In this document: piece by piece, positions 36,941 through 46,079 of the stretch | Numbering within the stretch: position 1 is the stretch's first letter | How the letters are laid out: each line of letters starts with the position of its first letter | Assembly (NCBI GenBank): GCA_016937115.1 | Contig: JAFGWN010000049.1 | Coordinates: forward strand, 1-46,079 | DNA from: Balneolaceae bacterium | GTDB lineage: Bacteria > Bacteroidota > Rhodothermia > Balneolales > Balneolaceae | Length of the DNA: 46,079 nucleotides | Direction of reading: 5' to 3' | Notes under the pieces: generated by a model | Told to the model about the DNA's origin: nothing | The model's input: only the letters and a program-made list of their open reading frames with translations | The model's database searches: none | Translations under genes and position numbers: made by a program

Positions 36941-38351
36941 CTTTTTACCTCCTTCTGTACAGGTCTGGATTCCAGAAATTATTCAGCTTTTTTATCTCTT
37001 GGCAACCGGGGTTTTTATTGTTGGAATTAAGCGTCTGGGATCTCCTGCTACGGCCCGTTCGGGCAATCAGCTTGCAGCACTTGGTATGTTGATCGGGGTG
37101 ATTGTTACCCTTTTTGACCAGCAGATTCTCTCATTTGAATTTATCATTGCCGGTATCGTTATTGGCTCTGCCATTGGTGCTTTTGCCGCCAAAAAAGTAG
37201 AGATGACCGCCATGCCCGAAATGGTGGCGATCTTTAACGGGTTTGGAGGTGGTGCCTCGGCACTGGTTGCGTGGGGCGAATTTTCTCGTGCAGCACCTGC
37301 AGCATTCGGCATCCAGGACCTGGTGACCATTGGGCTCAGTATTCTTATCGGTTCAATTACATTTACGGGAAGCTTTATTGCTTTTGGCAAACTGAAAGGA
37401 TTTATCAGCGGAAACCCGGTAACCTTTCCCGGGCAGAATATCTTCAATCTGCTTCTTACACTTTGTACATTTGGCTTGGTTGGGTGGTTTGCCGTTGATC
37501 CAAACGCACAAATTGCATTCTGGCTTATCTTTGGTATTGCGCTGCTGCTTGGGGTACTCACCGTTATGCCCATTGGTGGTGCCGATATGCCGGTTGTTAT
37601 CTCGCTGCTGAACTCATACTCCGGTCTGGCGGCAGCCATGGCGGGCTTTGTGATCAATAATAATCTGCTCATCATCAGTGGTGCGCTGGTAGGCGCAGCG
37701 GGACTTATCCTCACCAACATCATGTGCAAAGCGATGAACCGCACACTCACCAACGTACTGTTCGGCGCATTTGGAGGAAGTAATTCAACCACTGGTAGCC
37801 CGGCTGCCGATACCGACCGAACCGTTCGTGAAACCACGCCCGAAGATGTAGCCCTGCAGTGTGCTTATGCCGATAAAGTAATCATCACACCGGGATACGG
37901 TCTGGCAGTAGCGCAAGCTCAACACGTGCTCAAAGAGGTGGCTGACAAGTTAGAAGCCCGTGGAGTTGAGGTAAAGTACGGCATCCACCCCGTAGCCGGA
38001 CGAATGCCCGGGCACATGAACGTGTTGCTGGCCGAAGCCGACGTGCCCTACGATCAGCTTTACGATATGGAGCAGATCAATCCGGAATTTAAATCAACGG
38101 ATGTGGTGCTTATTATCGGTGCGAATGATGTCGTGAACCCGGCGGCCAAAACGGAAACTGGCAGCCCTATTTATGGCATGCCGATCCTGAACGTGGACGA
38201 AGCCGACCGGACGATTATTTTTAAACGGAGCCTTAGTCCCGGTTTTGCCGGCATTGATAATGAGCTATTTTATCGGGAATCAAACCAAATGTTCTTTGGT
38301 GATGCAAAGGATTCGCTGCAGAAACTTTCACAGGCATTGAATGATGTTTAG
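36933..38351 (+). CDS. pntB: NAD(P)+ transhydrogenase subunit beta
   Basis: GADMPVVISLLNSYSGLAAAMAGFVINNNLLIISGALVGAAGLILTNIMCKAMNR; VIITPGYGLAVAQAQHVLKEVADKLEARGVEVKYGIHPVAGRMPGHMNVLLAEADVPYD; overlaps pntAB by 8 nt. Confidence 0.97.
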   Translation: MSNFLPPSVQVWIPEIIQLFYLLATGVFIVGIKRLGSPATARSGNQLAALGMLIGVIVTLFDQQILSFEFIIAGIVIGSAIGAFAAKKVEMTAMPEMVAIFNGFGGGASALVAWGEFSRAAPAAFGIQDLVTIGLSILIGSITFTGSFIAFGKLKGFISGNPVTFPGQNIFNLLLTLCTFGLVGWFAVDPNAQIAFWLIFGIALLLGVLTVMPIGGADMPVVISLLNSYSGLAAAMAGFVINNNLLIISGALVGAAGLILTNIMCKAMNRTLTNVLFGAFGGSNSTTGSPAADTDRTVRETTPEDVALQCAYADKVIITPGYGLAVAQAQHVLKEVADKLEARGVEVKYGIHPVAGRMPGHMNVLLAEADVPYDQLYDMEQINPEFKSTDVVLIIGANDVVNPAAKTETGSPIYGMPILNVDEADRTIIFKRSLSPGFAGIDNELFYRESNQMFFGDAKDSLQKLSQALNDV

Positions 38352-38561
38352 TCACAGGTTTGCACGGATCTAAACGGAATAATCTTAAAATAGCCTGAGC
38401 GTCTGCTCATGCTAAGCATCTTTCTCGTACCATCGCTCCGCGGTGGGACATATTCTCAGACGCTCCGCGTCATAAATATACGCAGAGCGTGTATCTGCCA
38501 GCCACAGCTGCAGAGCGACTGTAGGAGAAAATTATTCATTAATTTGTGCTAAATCTGTGGC
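38352..38561. repeat. Structured convergent intergenic element: terminal inverted repeats plus hairpin cluster
   Basis: cacaggtttgcac (38353-38365) vs gtgctaaatctgtg (38546-38559); internal hairpins 38392-38413, 38427-38449, 38459-38471, 38476-38494. Confidence 0.7.
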
Positions 38562-39830
38562 TCACTCCACTTCTGCATCCTGCTCATAAGTTTTGATAGC
38601 CCAGAGAAAACAGATTGTCGCTGCCAGTCCGCAGAAAAAGAACACGCTTAGCAGTGCTTTGGAAACGCCATATGGACCGGTAAACACATGATCGATCAGC
38701 CAGCCCGCAAATGGCGGCCCAATGCCAAATCCCACAATGCTGATCATAAAAAGATAGACCGAACCGGCAAAGCCCCGCATATCATCCTTTACAAAATATT
38801 GGATAAGCGCCGCAGCAAGTCCGTTATAGGATGAGGAGATTACGTTGCCGATGCCGATCAATATAAAGGCCGTAAAAACAGATTCAGCAAAAAGTCCGAA
38901 GTAGTAAAAGGGGAGCCCGCCCAGTGCGGCAACTACAGCCATCCAGAAGCGTCTTGCAGATCCCCATCGCTCGGCCATGCGGTCGGCCAGCCAGCCCGAG
39001 CAGTTCACGCTGATGCCTGTCAAAAACATGAACCAGCCGTAACTTGCAATGTAGGATGGCGCGTTATAGACATCGGTAAATACCGTGCCAATAAACGCCA
39101 GCAATGTGTAACCCAGCATGGCTAAAAATGAGAAGCCAGCCAGGTGTAGCCAAATAGTTTTTTTCGCGGCCATGAAATGCACAACTTCGGCTAATGTTCG
39201 GCCTGATTCATCCCGGTCTTTGCTAAATCTGCGGGTGGGTTCCCGCAAAGCAACCACTCCCACTGCCGCAAGTATAAATCCCGGAATGGCTACCGCATAG
39301 AGCGCAGTCCGCCAATCATAGGCCTGGGCCACCGATCCGCCAATCAGGAATGACAGGCCAATACCCACAAAAATTCCTGAAGCGTAGATGGAAAATACCG
39401 TTGCCCGCTGATTCGGTTTAAAATAATCGGCCAGCAAAGAATAGACAGCCGGGCTAAGCGCCGACTGGCTCACCCCAACAAAGAAACGCGCCGTAACCAA
39501 AAAAATGAATGAATAGGCAACGCCGCTGATGAGGGTCATTAAACTCCAGACGGTTAACCCAACCAAAATAATTCGCTTGCGCGAAAACTGATCAGCCATG
39601 CGTCCCATAAACAATCCGCAGGCCGCATAAACGAGCGAAAATGCCGGGCCGTACAGCACACCGATTTGCGTGTTGCTAAGCCCTAATGCCTGGCGGATAT
39701 TTGTACCCAATACAGCAATGATCTGCCGGTCAACAAAACTGCAGATATAGATCAGTGTAAGAAGCACCAGTGCAAACCAGGCATAATTTGCACTTATTTT
39801 ACGAATCACTGATTTTTGCGAGGTATTCAT
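38562..39830 (-). CDS. MFS transporter
   Basis: VLLTLIYICSFVDRQIIAVLGTNIRQALGLSNTQIGVLYGPAFSLVYAACGLFMGRMADQFSRKRIILVGLTVWSLMTLISG. Confidence 0.94.
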   Translation of the reverse strand: MNTSQKSVIRKISANYAWFALVLLTLIYICSFVDRQIIAVLGTNIRQALGLSNTQIGVLYGPAFSLVYAACGLFMGRMADQFSRKRIILVGLTVWSLMTLISGVAYSFIFLVTARFFVGVSQSALSPAVYSLLADYFKPNQRATVFSIYASGIFVGIGLSFLIGGSVAQAYDWRTALYAVAIPGFILAAVGVVALREPTRRFSKDRDESGRTLAEVVHFMAAKKTIWLHLAGFSFLAMLGYTLLAFIGTVFTDVYNAPSYIASYGWFMFLTGISVNCSGWLADRMAERWGSARRFWMAVVAALGGLPFYYFGLFAESVFTAFILIGIGNVISSSYNGLAAALIQYFVKDDMRGFAGSVYLFMISIVGFGIGPPFAGWLIDHVFTGPYGVSKALLSVFFFCGLAATICFLWAIKTYEQDAEVE

Positions 39831-39956
39831 AGAAGAAATTTAATGATGGCTGAAACTACGAAAGCATTTATTGATAATCATCCAATCAACCATTGTTTTA
39901 ATGCATTGACTTTGCCATTTTCAACACGGCGTAAAATCTCAAATTAATATGACTCG

Positions 39957-40667
39957 ATGCCCAAAAAGCAATATCCCGATCTGCCAAAACTGCCGGAAAA
40001 GTCAGATGGAGAAAAAGCCTATGCCCGAGAAATTTTAGCTGCCCTTTACGAGCATTATCCCAATCCATTCTGTGCCTTGGATCACCGGAACCCCTTTGAA
40101 CTGTTGTGTGCCACTATCTTAAGTGCCCAGTGTACCGATGTTCGGGTAAACAAAGTTACGCCTGACCTTTTCGAGGCCTATCCGACACCCGAAACGATGG
40201 CCGAAGCCCCCATTCACGAACTGGAAGAACTGGTACGATCTACAGGATTCTATCGTAACAAGGCCAAGGCCCTAAAGCAATCGTCACAGACAATTGTTGA
40301 AAAACACGACGGGAAAGTGCCACAGGAAATGGACGATCTGCTGGAGCTGTACGGAGTAGCCCGCAAAACAGCCAATGTCGTGCTGGGTAATGCATTTAAT
40401 ACAAACGTGGGTGTAGTGGTGGATACGCATGTGCGGCGTCTTTCAAATCGATTTGGGCTGACCAATCACGAAAAAAACGTAAAGAAAATTGAGAAAGATC
40501 TGATGGCGCTGTTCCCGCGCGAGCACTGGACGAATCTTTCCCACCTGATGATTCATCACGGAAGAAATGCCTGCAAAGCGCGGATTTCTGAACCGCCGGA
40601 CCATCCGGTTTGTGTGAAGTATGGTAGAAAATGTGAATGCCGAACTATGCGCGAAGCTAATGAGTGA
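39957..40667 (+). CDS. nth: Endonuclease III
   Basis: HRNPFELLCATILSAQCTDVRVNKVTPDLFEAYPTPETMAEAPIHELEELVRSTGFYRNKAKALKQ, LYGVARKTANVVLGNAF, VDTHVRRLSNRFGL. Confidence 0.97.
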   Translation: MPKKQYPDLPKLPEKSDGEKAYAREILAALYEHYPNPFCALDHRNPFELLCATILSAQCTDVRVNKVTPDLFEAYPTPETMAEAPIHELEELVRSTGFYRNKAKALKQSSQTIVEKHDGKVPQEMDDLLELYGVARKTANVVLGNAFNTNVGVVVDTHVRRLSNRFGLTNHEKNVKKIEKDLMALFPREHWTNLSHLMIHHGRNACKARISEPPDHPVCVKYGRKCECRTMREANE

Positions 40668-41901
40668 CCTGTTCAACTCAAAAACTGAACCTATCCCACA
40701 AATCCGCCCGGATTTGGATGTTATCCCCGTACAAAATAACGGCGACTCTTATCTCTATTTCCACGATATTCGCGGATATACAACTGATGATTTTGCACTC
40801 GACTACGGTGCCCGAAATTTACTTGCATTGCTGGATGGCCGAAAAAGCATCAACGATTTAAAACCCTACCTGGGTAAAAAGGTAAATGATGATCAGTTAT
40901 TAGAGTATATCCGTTTTTTAGATAAAAACCGGGTGCTCTTCTCCTCCCACTATCAGACGTATGCCGAGCAATTCGAGCGCGAATATGAACAAGCTGATGT
41001 ACATCACTCCGTTACAGCCGGCAACTCGTATCCCGCTGATCCGAAGGAACTGCGATCTCATTTGGATGATGCTTTCACAACATATGGCGGAAATGAAAAG
41101 GATAGCTCAAACCAACCAATTAAAGCGATGTACGCCCCGCACATCGACCCGCGGGTGGGGATGCAAACATACGTAGAGTCTTTTCAGGCTTTGAAGAACT
41201 TGAAACCCAAGCGTGTGGTTCTGCTGGCCACATCGCACTATGCCAGTCTGCATGCCAATCTGTATAAAAACGAGCCGTTTATTGTAAGCAGTAAAGATTT
41301 TGCGATGCCACTGGGTACCGTTCGGGCTGATAGAGAAGCAATTAGTAACCTGTTGCAAAATGCAAAATCAGCAGGTTTAACCAATCAAGATCGGGCACAC
41401 CGAATTGAGCACAGTATCGAACTCCATATGCTGTTTCTGCAGTATATATGGAATCACGAATATTCGATTGTGCCAATTGTTGTGGGTGGTTTTGATGAGC
41501 TATTCTACATGAAGGAGAGTCACCTCAGTTTCCAGCTGGATACTTTTGCCAGACAACTGCGCGAACAGTTTAGAAATGAGGAGGAGACGTTCTTTTTAAT
41601 TAGCGGAGATTTAGCGCATGTGGGTAAAAAGTTCGGTGATGATCAGCCCGCTGCTGCTATGGAAGATGAAGTCGCGCAATTTGACGGGCAGTTTTTAGAG
41701 GCAGCAGAAAACGGTTCAACCGAACAGATGCTCAGCCTGATAAAACAAAATTATGACCCATACCGCATTTGTGGATTCCCGCCCCTTTATACCTTTTTAA
41801 AAGCATTTCCCGATCTGAAAGGCCAGGTAATCAGTTATGATCGCTGGGATGAAACCGAGCGCGAAAGTGCCGTCACGTTTGGATCGATTCTTTATCAGTG
41901 A
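40660..41901 (+). CDS. AmmeMemoRadiSam system protein B / MEMO1 family protein with N-terminal PqqD-like region
   Basis: MEMO core: TAGNSYPADPKELRSHLDDAF..APHIDPRVGMQTYVESFQAL..VLLATSHYASLHANLYKNEPF..EHSIELHMLFLQYIW..FFLISGDLAHVGKKFGDD. ATG 40660 overlaps the nth stop (ATGAGTGA); the listed ORF begins at 40621. Confidence 0.88.
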   Translation: MSDLFNSKTEPIPQIRPDLDVIPVQNNGDSYLYFHDIRGYTTDDFALDYGARNLLALLDGRKSINDLKPYLGKKVNDDQLLEYIRFLDKNRVLFSSHYQTYAEQFEREYEQADVHHSVTAGNSYPADPKELRSHLDDAFTTYGGNEKDSSNQPIKAMYAPHIDPRVGMQTYVESFQALKNLKPKRVVLLATSHYASLHANLYKNEPFIVSSKDFAMPLGTVRADREAISNLLQNAKSAGLTNQDRAHRIEHSIELHMLFLQYIWNHEYSIVPIVVGGFDELFYMKESHLSFQLDTFARQLREQFRNEEETFFLISGDLAHVGKKFGDDQPAAAMEDEVAQFDGQFLEAAENGSTEQMLSLIKQNYDPYRICGFPPLYTFLKAFPDLKGQVISYDRWDETERESAVTFGSILYQ

Positions 41902-41909
41902 AATCCTTT

Positions 41910-41975
41910 CTTGTCATCCTGAACTCCGTTCAGGATCTAAGATCGCAGATGCTGAAATAAATTCAGCATGACAAG
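41910..41975. repeat. Nested palindromic intergenic element (REP/MITE-like)
   Basis: Outer arms cttgtcat (41910-41917)/atgacaag (41968-41975); inner hairpins cctgaa-ctccg-ttcagg (41919-41935) and gctgaa-ataaa-ttcagc (41951-41967). Confidence 0.85.
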
Positions 41976-41983
41976 GTTACTAT

Positions 41984-42361
41984 TTATTCCTTTATTTCCA
42001 TCTTGTCGGCAAAGTAGGCTGTAAAATCTCGAAGGTCTTCCGCCATCTGCTTTTCTTCCGTTGCATTTTCCAGCGTATCGGCCATGGTTACCATCGTTTG
42101 GTGAAAGAAAATCTTCATCTCGTCAATCGTCATTTCCTTGGTCCACAGATCCAATCGAAGCGTGTCATTTTTTTCATGATCCCACATGGATAGCAGCATG
42201 GCACGGCAGTTGGCCTCCTGCTGGCCCGATAAATCTGTGGCATTCCAGGTGATGCCTTCGGGAATATTATTTTCATCCAGTTCTACAGTAATATTAATGT
42301 CTTTTTTTTGCGTGGCCATACAGTGAGTTGGGTTGATATTAACGGGTCCAAAATTAGCCAA
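41984..42361 (-). CDS. gldC: Gliding motility protein GldC
   Basis: INITVELDENNIPEGITWNATDLSGQQEANCRAMLLSMWDHEKNDTLRLDLWTKEMTIDEMKIFFHQTMVTMADTLENAT..DFTAYFADKM. Start probably the internal Met of MATQKKDIN. Confidence 0.92.
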   Translation of the reverse strand: MANFGPVNINPTHCMATQKKDINITVELDENNIPEGITWNATDLSGQQEANCRAMLLSMWDHEKNDTLRLDLWTKEMTIDEMKIFFHQTMVTMADTLENATEEKQMAEDLRDFTAYFADKMEIKE

Positions 42362-42473
42362 TTATTCACGTCTTCTAAAAAGATATGACGCTGTTTTTAA
42401 TAAATAATGGACTTTTTCTGTAATTAATCACGCAAACTATAGGTAAACCTATCTATAATAAATCGTATAAATT

Positions 42474-43439
42474 ATGAAAAGATCAATGTGTATCATTTGG
42501 ATCATCGGGGTTACCCTGCTGGTAAGTGGATGTAATCAGGGAACCCGGCTGTTAAACAAAATTCCAGTTAACTCCGTAGAAGTAAAAGTGTTGGACCAAA
42601 ATGACACTCCTGTACAGGGAGCGCAGGTCCAGGCTTCGAACGGACGGGAGACAACGACCGACAGCGAGGGAGTAGCCAAGGTTCGGTTTGGGAGTGTAGG
42701 CATTCATACCATCTCGGTATTTGCCGATAATTATATGCCGTCGAATTTTGTGGTTACAATGCCGGCCGACCGTGGTAAAATCGTCACACGACGACTGACT
42801 GGCGAAGTACGTTTTGCAGGCTTAAATTTTGGTGCCATGAACATGTATCCGCTTGTTTTCAATTACATGTTCAGCAGCTACGGATACAGCCCCCAACTGG
42901 AACCGTATAAAGAGGGACAAAGCACGGCCTGGAGTATTTCATCCGGCGAAAGTGATGGAGATGTATTAACCATGAGCAAAGCGTTTTTAAAAGAGATGGA
43001 TGATGGCAAAGAATGGTGGGGTATTGAGCTGTCGAAAATGGGAGAGGATGATTCCAAGTACGTTGCCGAAATCCTTTTTTCTGAAGATCGCAGCAAAATA
43101 TTGCGTTATCGGGAAAAGATCGGAGAAAGCGAAGTGCAGGAAAAACCCGTATCGGAAGGATGGTACACGCAGCCGGTTTCACTTACCGAAGAATCTGAGC
43201 AGGGAGCTGTTAAAGAGGAAAATATCCCCCTTGATACGATGAAAGGAAGCTTCAAAGCCGACCTGCTTGTATTTGGTATAGCACCCAATACAAACTTAAA
43301 GATATGGAAAGCCAAAAATTCGGCTGTACCGGGCGGCGTTCTGAAATATGAGATACAAGGCGATAGTGAGTTAGTATACCGCAACGAACTCATAGACTTT
43401 AAAACGAAGGGGGCTTCTACCATGCTCAACAGTTATTGA
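42474..43439 (+). CDS. Lipoprotein with carboxypeptidase-regulatory/Ig-like N-terminal domain; C-terminal part unassigned
   Basis: Lipobox LVSGC; VEVKVLDQNDTPVQGAQVQASNGRETTTDSEGVAKVRFGSVGIHTISVFADNYMP. Confidence 0.75.
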   Translation: MKRSMCIIWIIGVTLLVSGCNQGTRLLNKIPVNSVEVKVLDQNDTPVQGAQVQASNGRETTTDSEGVAKVRFGSVGIHTISVFADNYMPSNFVVTMPADRGKIVTRRLTGEVRFAGLNFGAMNMYPLVFNYMFSSYGYSPQLEPYKEGQSTAWSISSGESDGDVLTMSKAFLKEMDDGKEWWGIELSKMGEDDSKYVAEILFSEDRSKILRYREKIGESEVQEKPVSEGWYTQPVSLTEESEQGAVKEENIPLDTMKGSFKADLLVFGIAPNTNLKIWKAKNSAVPGGVLKYEIQGDSELVYRNELIDFKTKGASTMLNSY

Positions 43440-43462
43440 GTACATCTAAACAACTATTTAAA

Positions 43463-43502
43463 CAAAAAGCCTCAATTCGTTGATGAATTGAGGCTTTTTT
43501 TG
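43463..43502. terminator. Bidirectional intrinsic terminator
   Basis: caaaaagcctcaattc-gttgat-gaattgaggctttttttg, between convergent genes. Confidence 0.92.
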
Positions 43503-43518
43503 AATAAGGAAGTTAATC

Positions 43519-44841
43519 TTAGTAGCGGTAGTGCTCAGGCTTGTACGGCCCTTCTTTCGGCACATCGATATAGTCGGCCTGCTCATCAGTGAGCTCTTCA
43601 AGCTCGACACCGATTTTTTCAAGATGCAACCGCGCTACTTTCTCATCCAGATATTTTGGCAGCACGTGCACGCCCAGCTCAAAATCATCCGCACGATTCC
43701 AGAGAGCAATTTGTGCCAATGTCTGGTTTGTAAAGCTGTTTGACATCACAAATGATGGATGCCCTGTTGCATTACCAAGATTCATCAGGCGACCTTCAGC
43801 CAGGAGGATAATCTCTTTACCGTCTTCCAACTTGAACAGATCAACCTGTGGCTTAATAGTATCGCGTTCTGCATTCGCTTTCAGCCAGGCAACATCAATT
43901 TCATTATCAAAGTGACCAATATTTCCAACAATCGTTTTGTCCTTCATTGATTTGAAATGGCGATCAGTCAAAATGTCTTTGTTACCCGTGGCTGTAACTA
44001 CAATATCAGCACGTTTTACAGCATCATCCATCTTCTTTACTTCATAGCCATCCATAGCCGCCTGAAGTGCACAGATGGGATCAATCTCTGTAACAATCAC
44101 ACGGGCTCCAGCGCCACGCAGCGAAGCTGCAGAACCTTTACCTACATCGCCGTATCCGGCAACAACAGCAACTTTTCCAGCCAGCATTACATCGGTGGCA
44201 CGCTTTACAGCATCAACACACGATTCACGACAGCCGTACTTATTATCAAACTTAGACTTGGTTACGGAGTCGTTCACGTTCATCGCCGGGGCACCAAGCG
44301 TACCTTCTTTTGCCATGCGGTACAGTCGATTGACGCCCGTTGTGGTTTCTTCGGAAATACCGCGAATACCTTTTAGCAGTTCAGGATATTCATCGTGTAC
44401 AAGGGCTGTAAGGTCGCCGCCATCGTCCAAAATCATGTTCAGTGGCTTGCCATCTTCAAAAAACAGGGTCTGCTCAATACACCACGTATACTCTTCTTCT
44501 GTTTCGCCTTTCCAGGCATAAACCGGCACGCCGGAATCGGCAATAGCAGCTGCAGCGTGATCCTGTGTAGAAAAAATATTGCATGATGACCACTGCACTT
44601 CGGCGCCCAGTTCAACAAGCGTTTCAATCAATACAGCAGTTTGAACCGTCATATGCAGGCAACCGGCAATACGCGCACCTTCCAATGGCTGTTCTTCATT
44701 ATATTCTTCACGAATTGCCATCAAGCCGGGCATTTCTGCTTCAGCCAGGCGAATCTCTTTGCGGCCGAAATCAGCCAGTCCGATATCTTTAACTTTATAC
44801 GGTAACTTTTCTTTTACTTCTTGTGCCATGAAATTCTTCAA
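43519..44841 (-). CDS. ahcY: Adenosylhomocysteinase
   Basis: [115 protein letters not shown]. Likely start is the Met of MAQEVKEK. Confidence 0.98.
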   Translation of the reverse strand: MKNFMAQEVKEKLPYKVKDIGLADFGRKEIRLAEAEMPGLMAIREEYNEEQPLEGARIAGCLHMTVQTAVLIETLVELGAEVQWSSCNIFSTQDHAAAAIADSGVPVYAWKGETEEEYTWCIEQTLFFEDGKPLNMILDDGGDLTALVHDEYPELLKGIRGISEETTTGVNRLYRMAKEGTLGAPAMNVNDSVTKSKFDNKYGCRESCVDAVKRATDVMLAGKVAVVAGYGDVGKGSAASLRGAGARVIVTEIDPICALQAAMDGYEVKKMDDAVKRADIVVTATGNKDILTDRHFKSMKDKTIVGNIGHFDNEIDVAWLKANAERDTIKPQVDLFKLEDGKEIILLAEGRLMNLGNATGHPSFVMSNSFTNQTLAQIALWNRADDFELGVHVLPKYLDEKVARLHLEKIGVELEELTDEQADYIDVPKEGPYKPEHYRY

Positions 44842-44940
44842 TTGATTTAAATTTTTACAGACCCTAAATATAAGGCTTTATACTTATTTATTCAATATTT
44901 CAGCGGATCAGTTCGTTCCAATTTAGCGGGTTACAGAGCG

Positions 44941-45519
44941 CTATTTTCTATACTTTTCAACAATTTTCTTTGCTTTTTCATAATCTTGCCTTGGGCCCTG
45001 GCTGCCCAGTGATATTTTTATAAAATTTCCATTTGTATCCAGAAATATTTTATATGGAATGCTGCGAACACCGATCGTTGCATACAGCTTAGTTGTATCC
45101 AGCAGGTAATTAAAGGCGTAATCGTGATTTTCAGCAAAATCTTTAGCATCATCAGCATCGTCTTCCCAGCCCGGTGTTACCGCTAAAACCGCAAAATTAT
45201 CAGGATACTCTTCTGTCAGCTTTTGTAACCCGGGGAAGCTGTTTGTGCACGGTTTGCACCAGGTTTCCCAAAAATCAATCATAATAACTTTTCCACGAAA
45301 ATCTGAAACGCGGACGGTATCTCCTTTAAGGGTCGTAAATCTGGCCTGCTCAATTGCATTTGTAAACTGCAAAAGGTTGAGGCTTCTCTCCGCCGGGCGA
45401 CTGGTTTGCTCGGTTGAAGCACAACCTGCAGCCAGAATTGCAATACTTAAAATCGAAAATAAAGCGGATATTTTACGAGATTCAAGCTTCATGTTCTCAC
45501 TTTTTTTAAATAAAATCAT
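44941..45519 (-). CDS. TlpA family thioredoxin-like lipoprotein (copy 2)
   Basis: ILAAGC lipobox, [52 protein letters not shown]. Likely start MKLESRKIS. Confidence 0.93.
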   Translation of the reverse strand: MILFKKSENMKLESRKISALFSILSIAILAAGCASTEQTSRPAERSLNLLQFTNAIEQARFTTLKGDTVRVSDFRGKVIMIDFWETWCKPCTNSFPGLQKLTEEYPDNFAVLAVTPGWEDDADDAKDFAENHDYAFNYLLDTTKLYATIGVRSIPYKIFLDTNGNFIKISLGSQGPRQDYEKAKKIVEKYRK

Positions 45520-46076
45520 TCGGATCCCGCCGTTGTTCCTGTCGGGCCTTCACTCGTACTTTTATGCTCTTCAATGATCTTTTTGATTTTCTTGTAATCC
45601 TGATCCGGTCCATAGCTTCCCATGGATGATTTTATAAATGACCCATTCGCATCAACAAAAACCTTATAAGGAATACTTTGCACCTGCAGTTTTTTGTGTA
45701 ACCCATTGGAATCCATCAGGTACTGAAAAGAGTAATCATGGTTTTCTGCAAATGTCTTTGCCTCTTCCCGGGTATCGGTAAATCCCGGCGTTACCGCTAA
45801 AACCACAAAATCATTGGGATACTCTTCTTGCAATTTTTCCAGCGTTGAAAAACTGGCAATACAGGGTTTGCACCAAGTCTCCCAAAAATCGATTAAAACC
45901 ACTTTTCCCTTGTAGTCCGAGACGCTTACACTGTCTCCATCTAAGGTTTGAAAAGAAGCCTGCTGTACATACGCTTCCGGGGTATCATTTTGGGGGGTGT
46001 TAGAAGCATCATTTTTGCCTCCACAGGCTACCACAAAAGAAACCAAGACAAAGAGTAAGAAAAATCTGATGCACAT
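45516..46076 (-). CDS. TlpA family thioredoxin-like lipoprotein (copy 1)
   Basis: VVAC lipobox, [52 protein letters not shown]. Confidence 0.93.
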   Translation of the reverse strand: MCIRFFLLFVLVSFVVACGGKNDASNTPQNDTPEAYVQQASFQTLDGDSVSVSDYKGKVVLIDFWETWCKPCIASFSTLEKLQEEYPNDFVVLAVTPGFTDTREEAKTFAENHDYSFQYLMDSNGLHKKLQVQSIPYKVFVDANGSFIKSSMGSYGPDQDYKKIKKIIEEHKSTSEGPTGTTAGSE

Positions 46077-46079
46077 AAG

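Noticed and set aside
37067-37837. 256-aa minus-strand ORF
   Set aside because: Antisense to pntB; composition is that of a shadow frame of a hydrophobic protein.
44842-44940. SAH riboswitch upstream of ahcY
   Set aside because: The short AT-rich leader shows no pseudoknot-like GC stems that I could pair; not supported.

Overview
Chromosomal window with the character of a Bacteroidota/Balneolota-type genome (SusC/SusD pair, GldC, DUF4168, FAS1, split PntAA/PntAB/PntB). About 40 protein genes; no rRNA, tRNA, CRISPR array, transposase or phage genes were recognised. Most of the content is housekeeping: mutS, csaA, rluB, scpB, priA, a YifB/ComM-type ATPase, trxB, pnt genes, nth, ahcY and TlpA-like thioredoxins. 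The parts that conventional annotation does not explain are: (1) degenerate 7-nt-period arrays that start 0-2 nt after the stop codons of three consecutive minus-strand genes (356-1652), two of them bracketing a standalone four-helix-bundle (23S IVS/Avd-like) gene; (2) a 210-bp convergent intergenic region (38352-38561) with imperfect terminal inverted repeats next to the two flanking stop codons and a cluster of triloop/tetraloop hairpins inside; (3) a nested palindrome (41910-41975) between two convergent genes; (4) an SDR gene cut by a single in-frame TGA; (5) a SusCD-cyanophycinase locus with an intrinsic terminator directly in front of the cyanophycinase Shine-Dalgarno; (6) a glutamate-cysteine-ligase-like/CBS fusion coupled to an aspartoacylase-like gene; (7) a MEMO1-family protein with an N-terminal PqqD-like region. 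All family calls come from reading the protein sequences; no database search was run.
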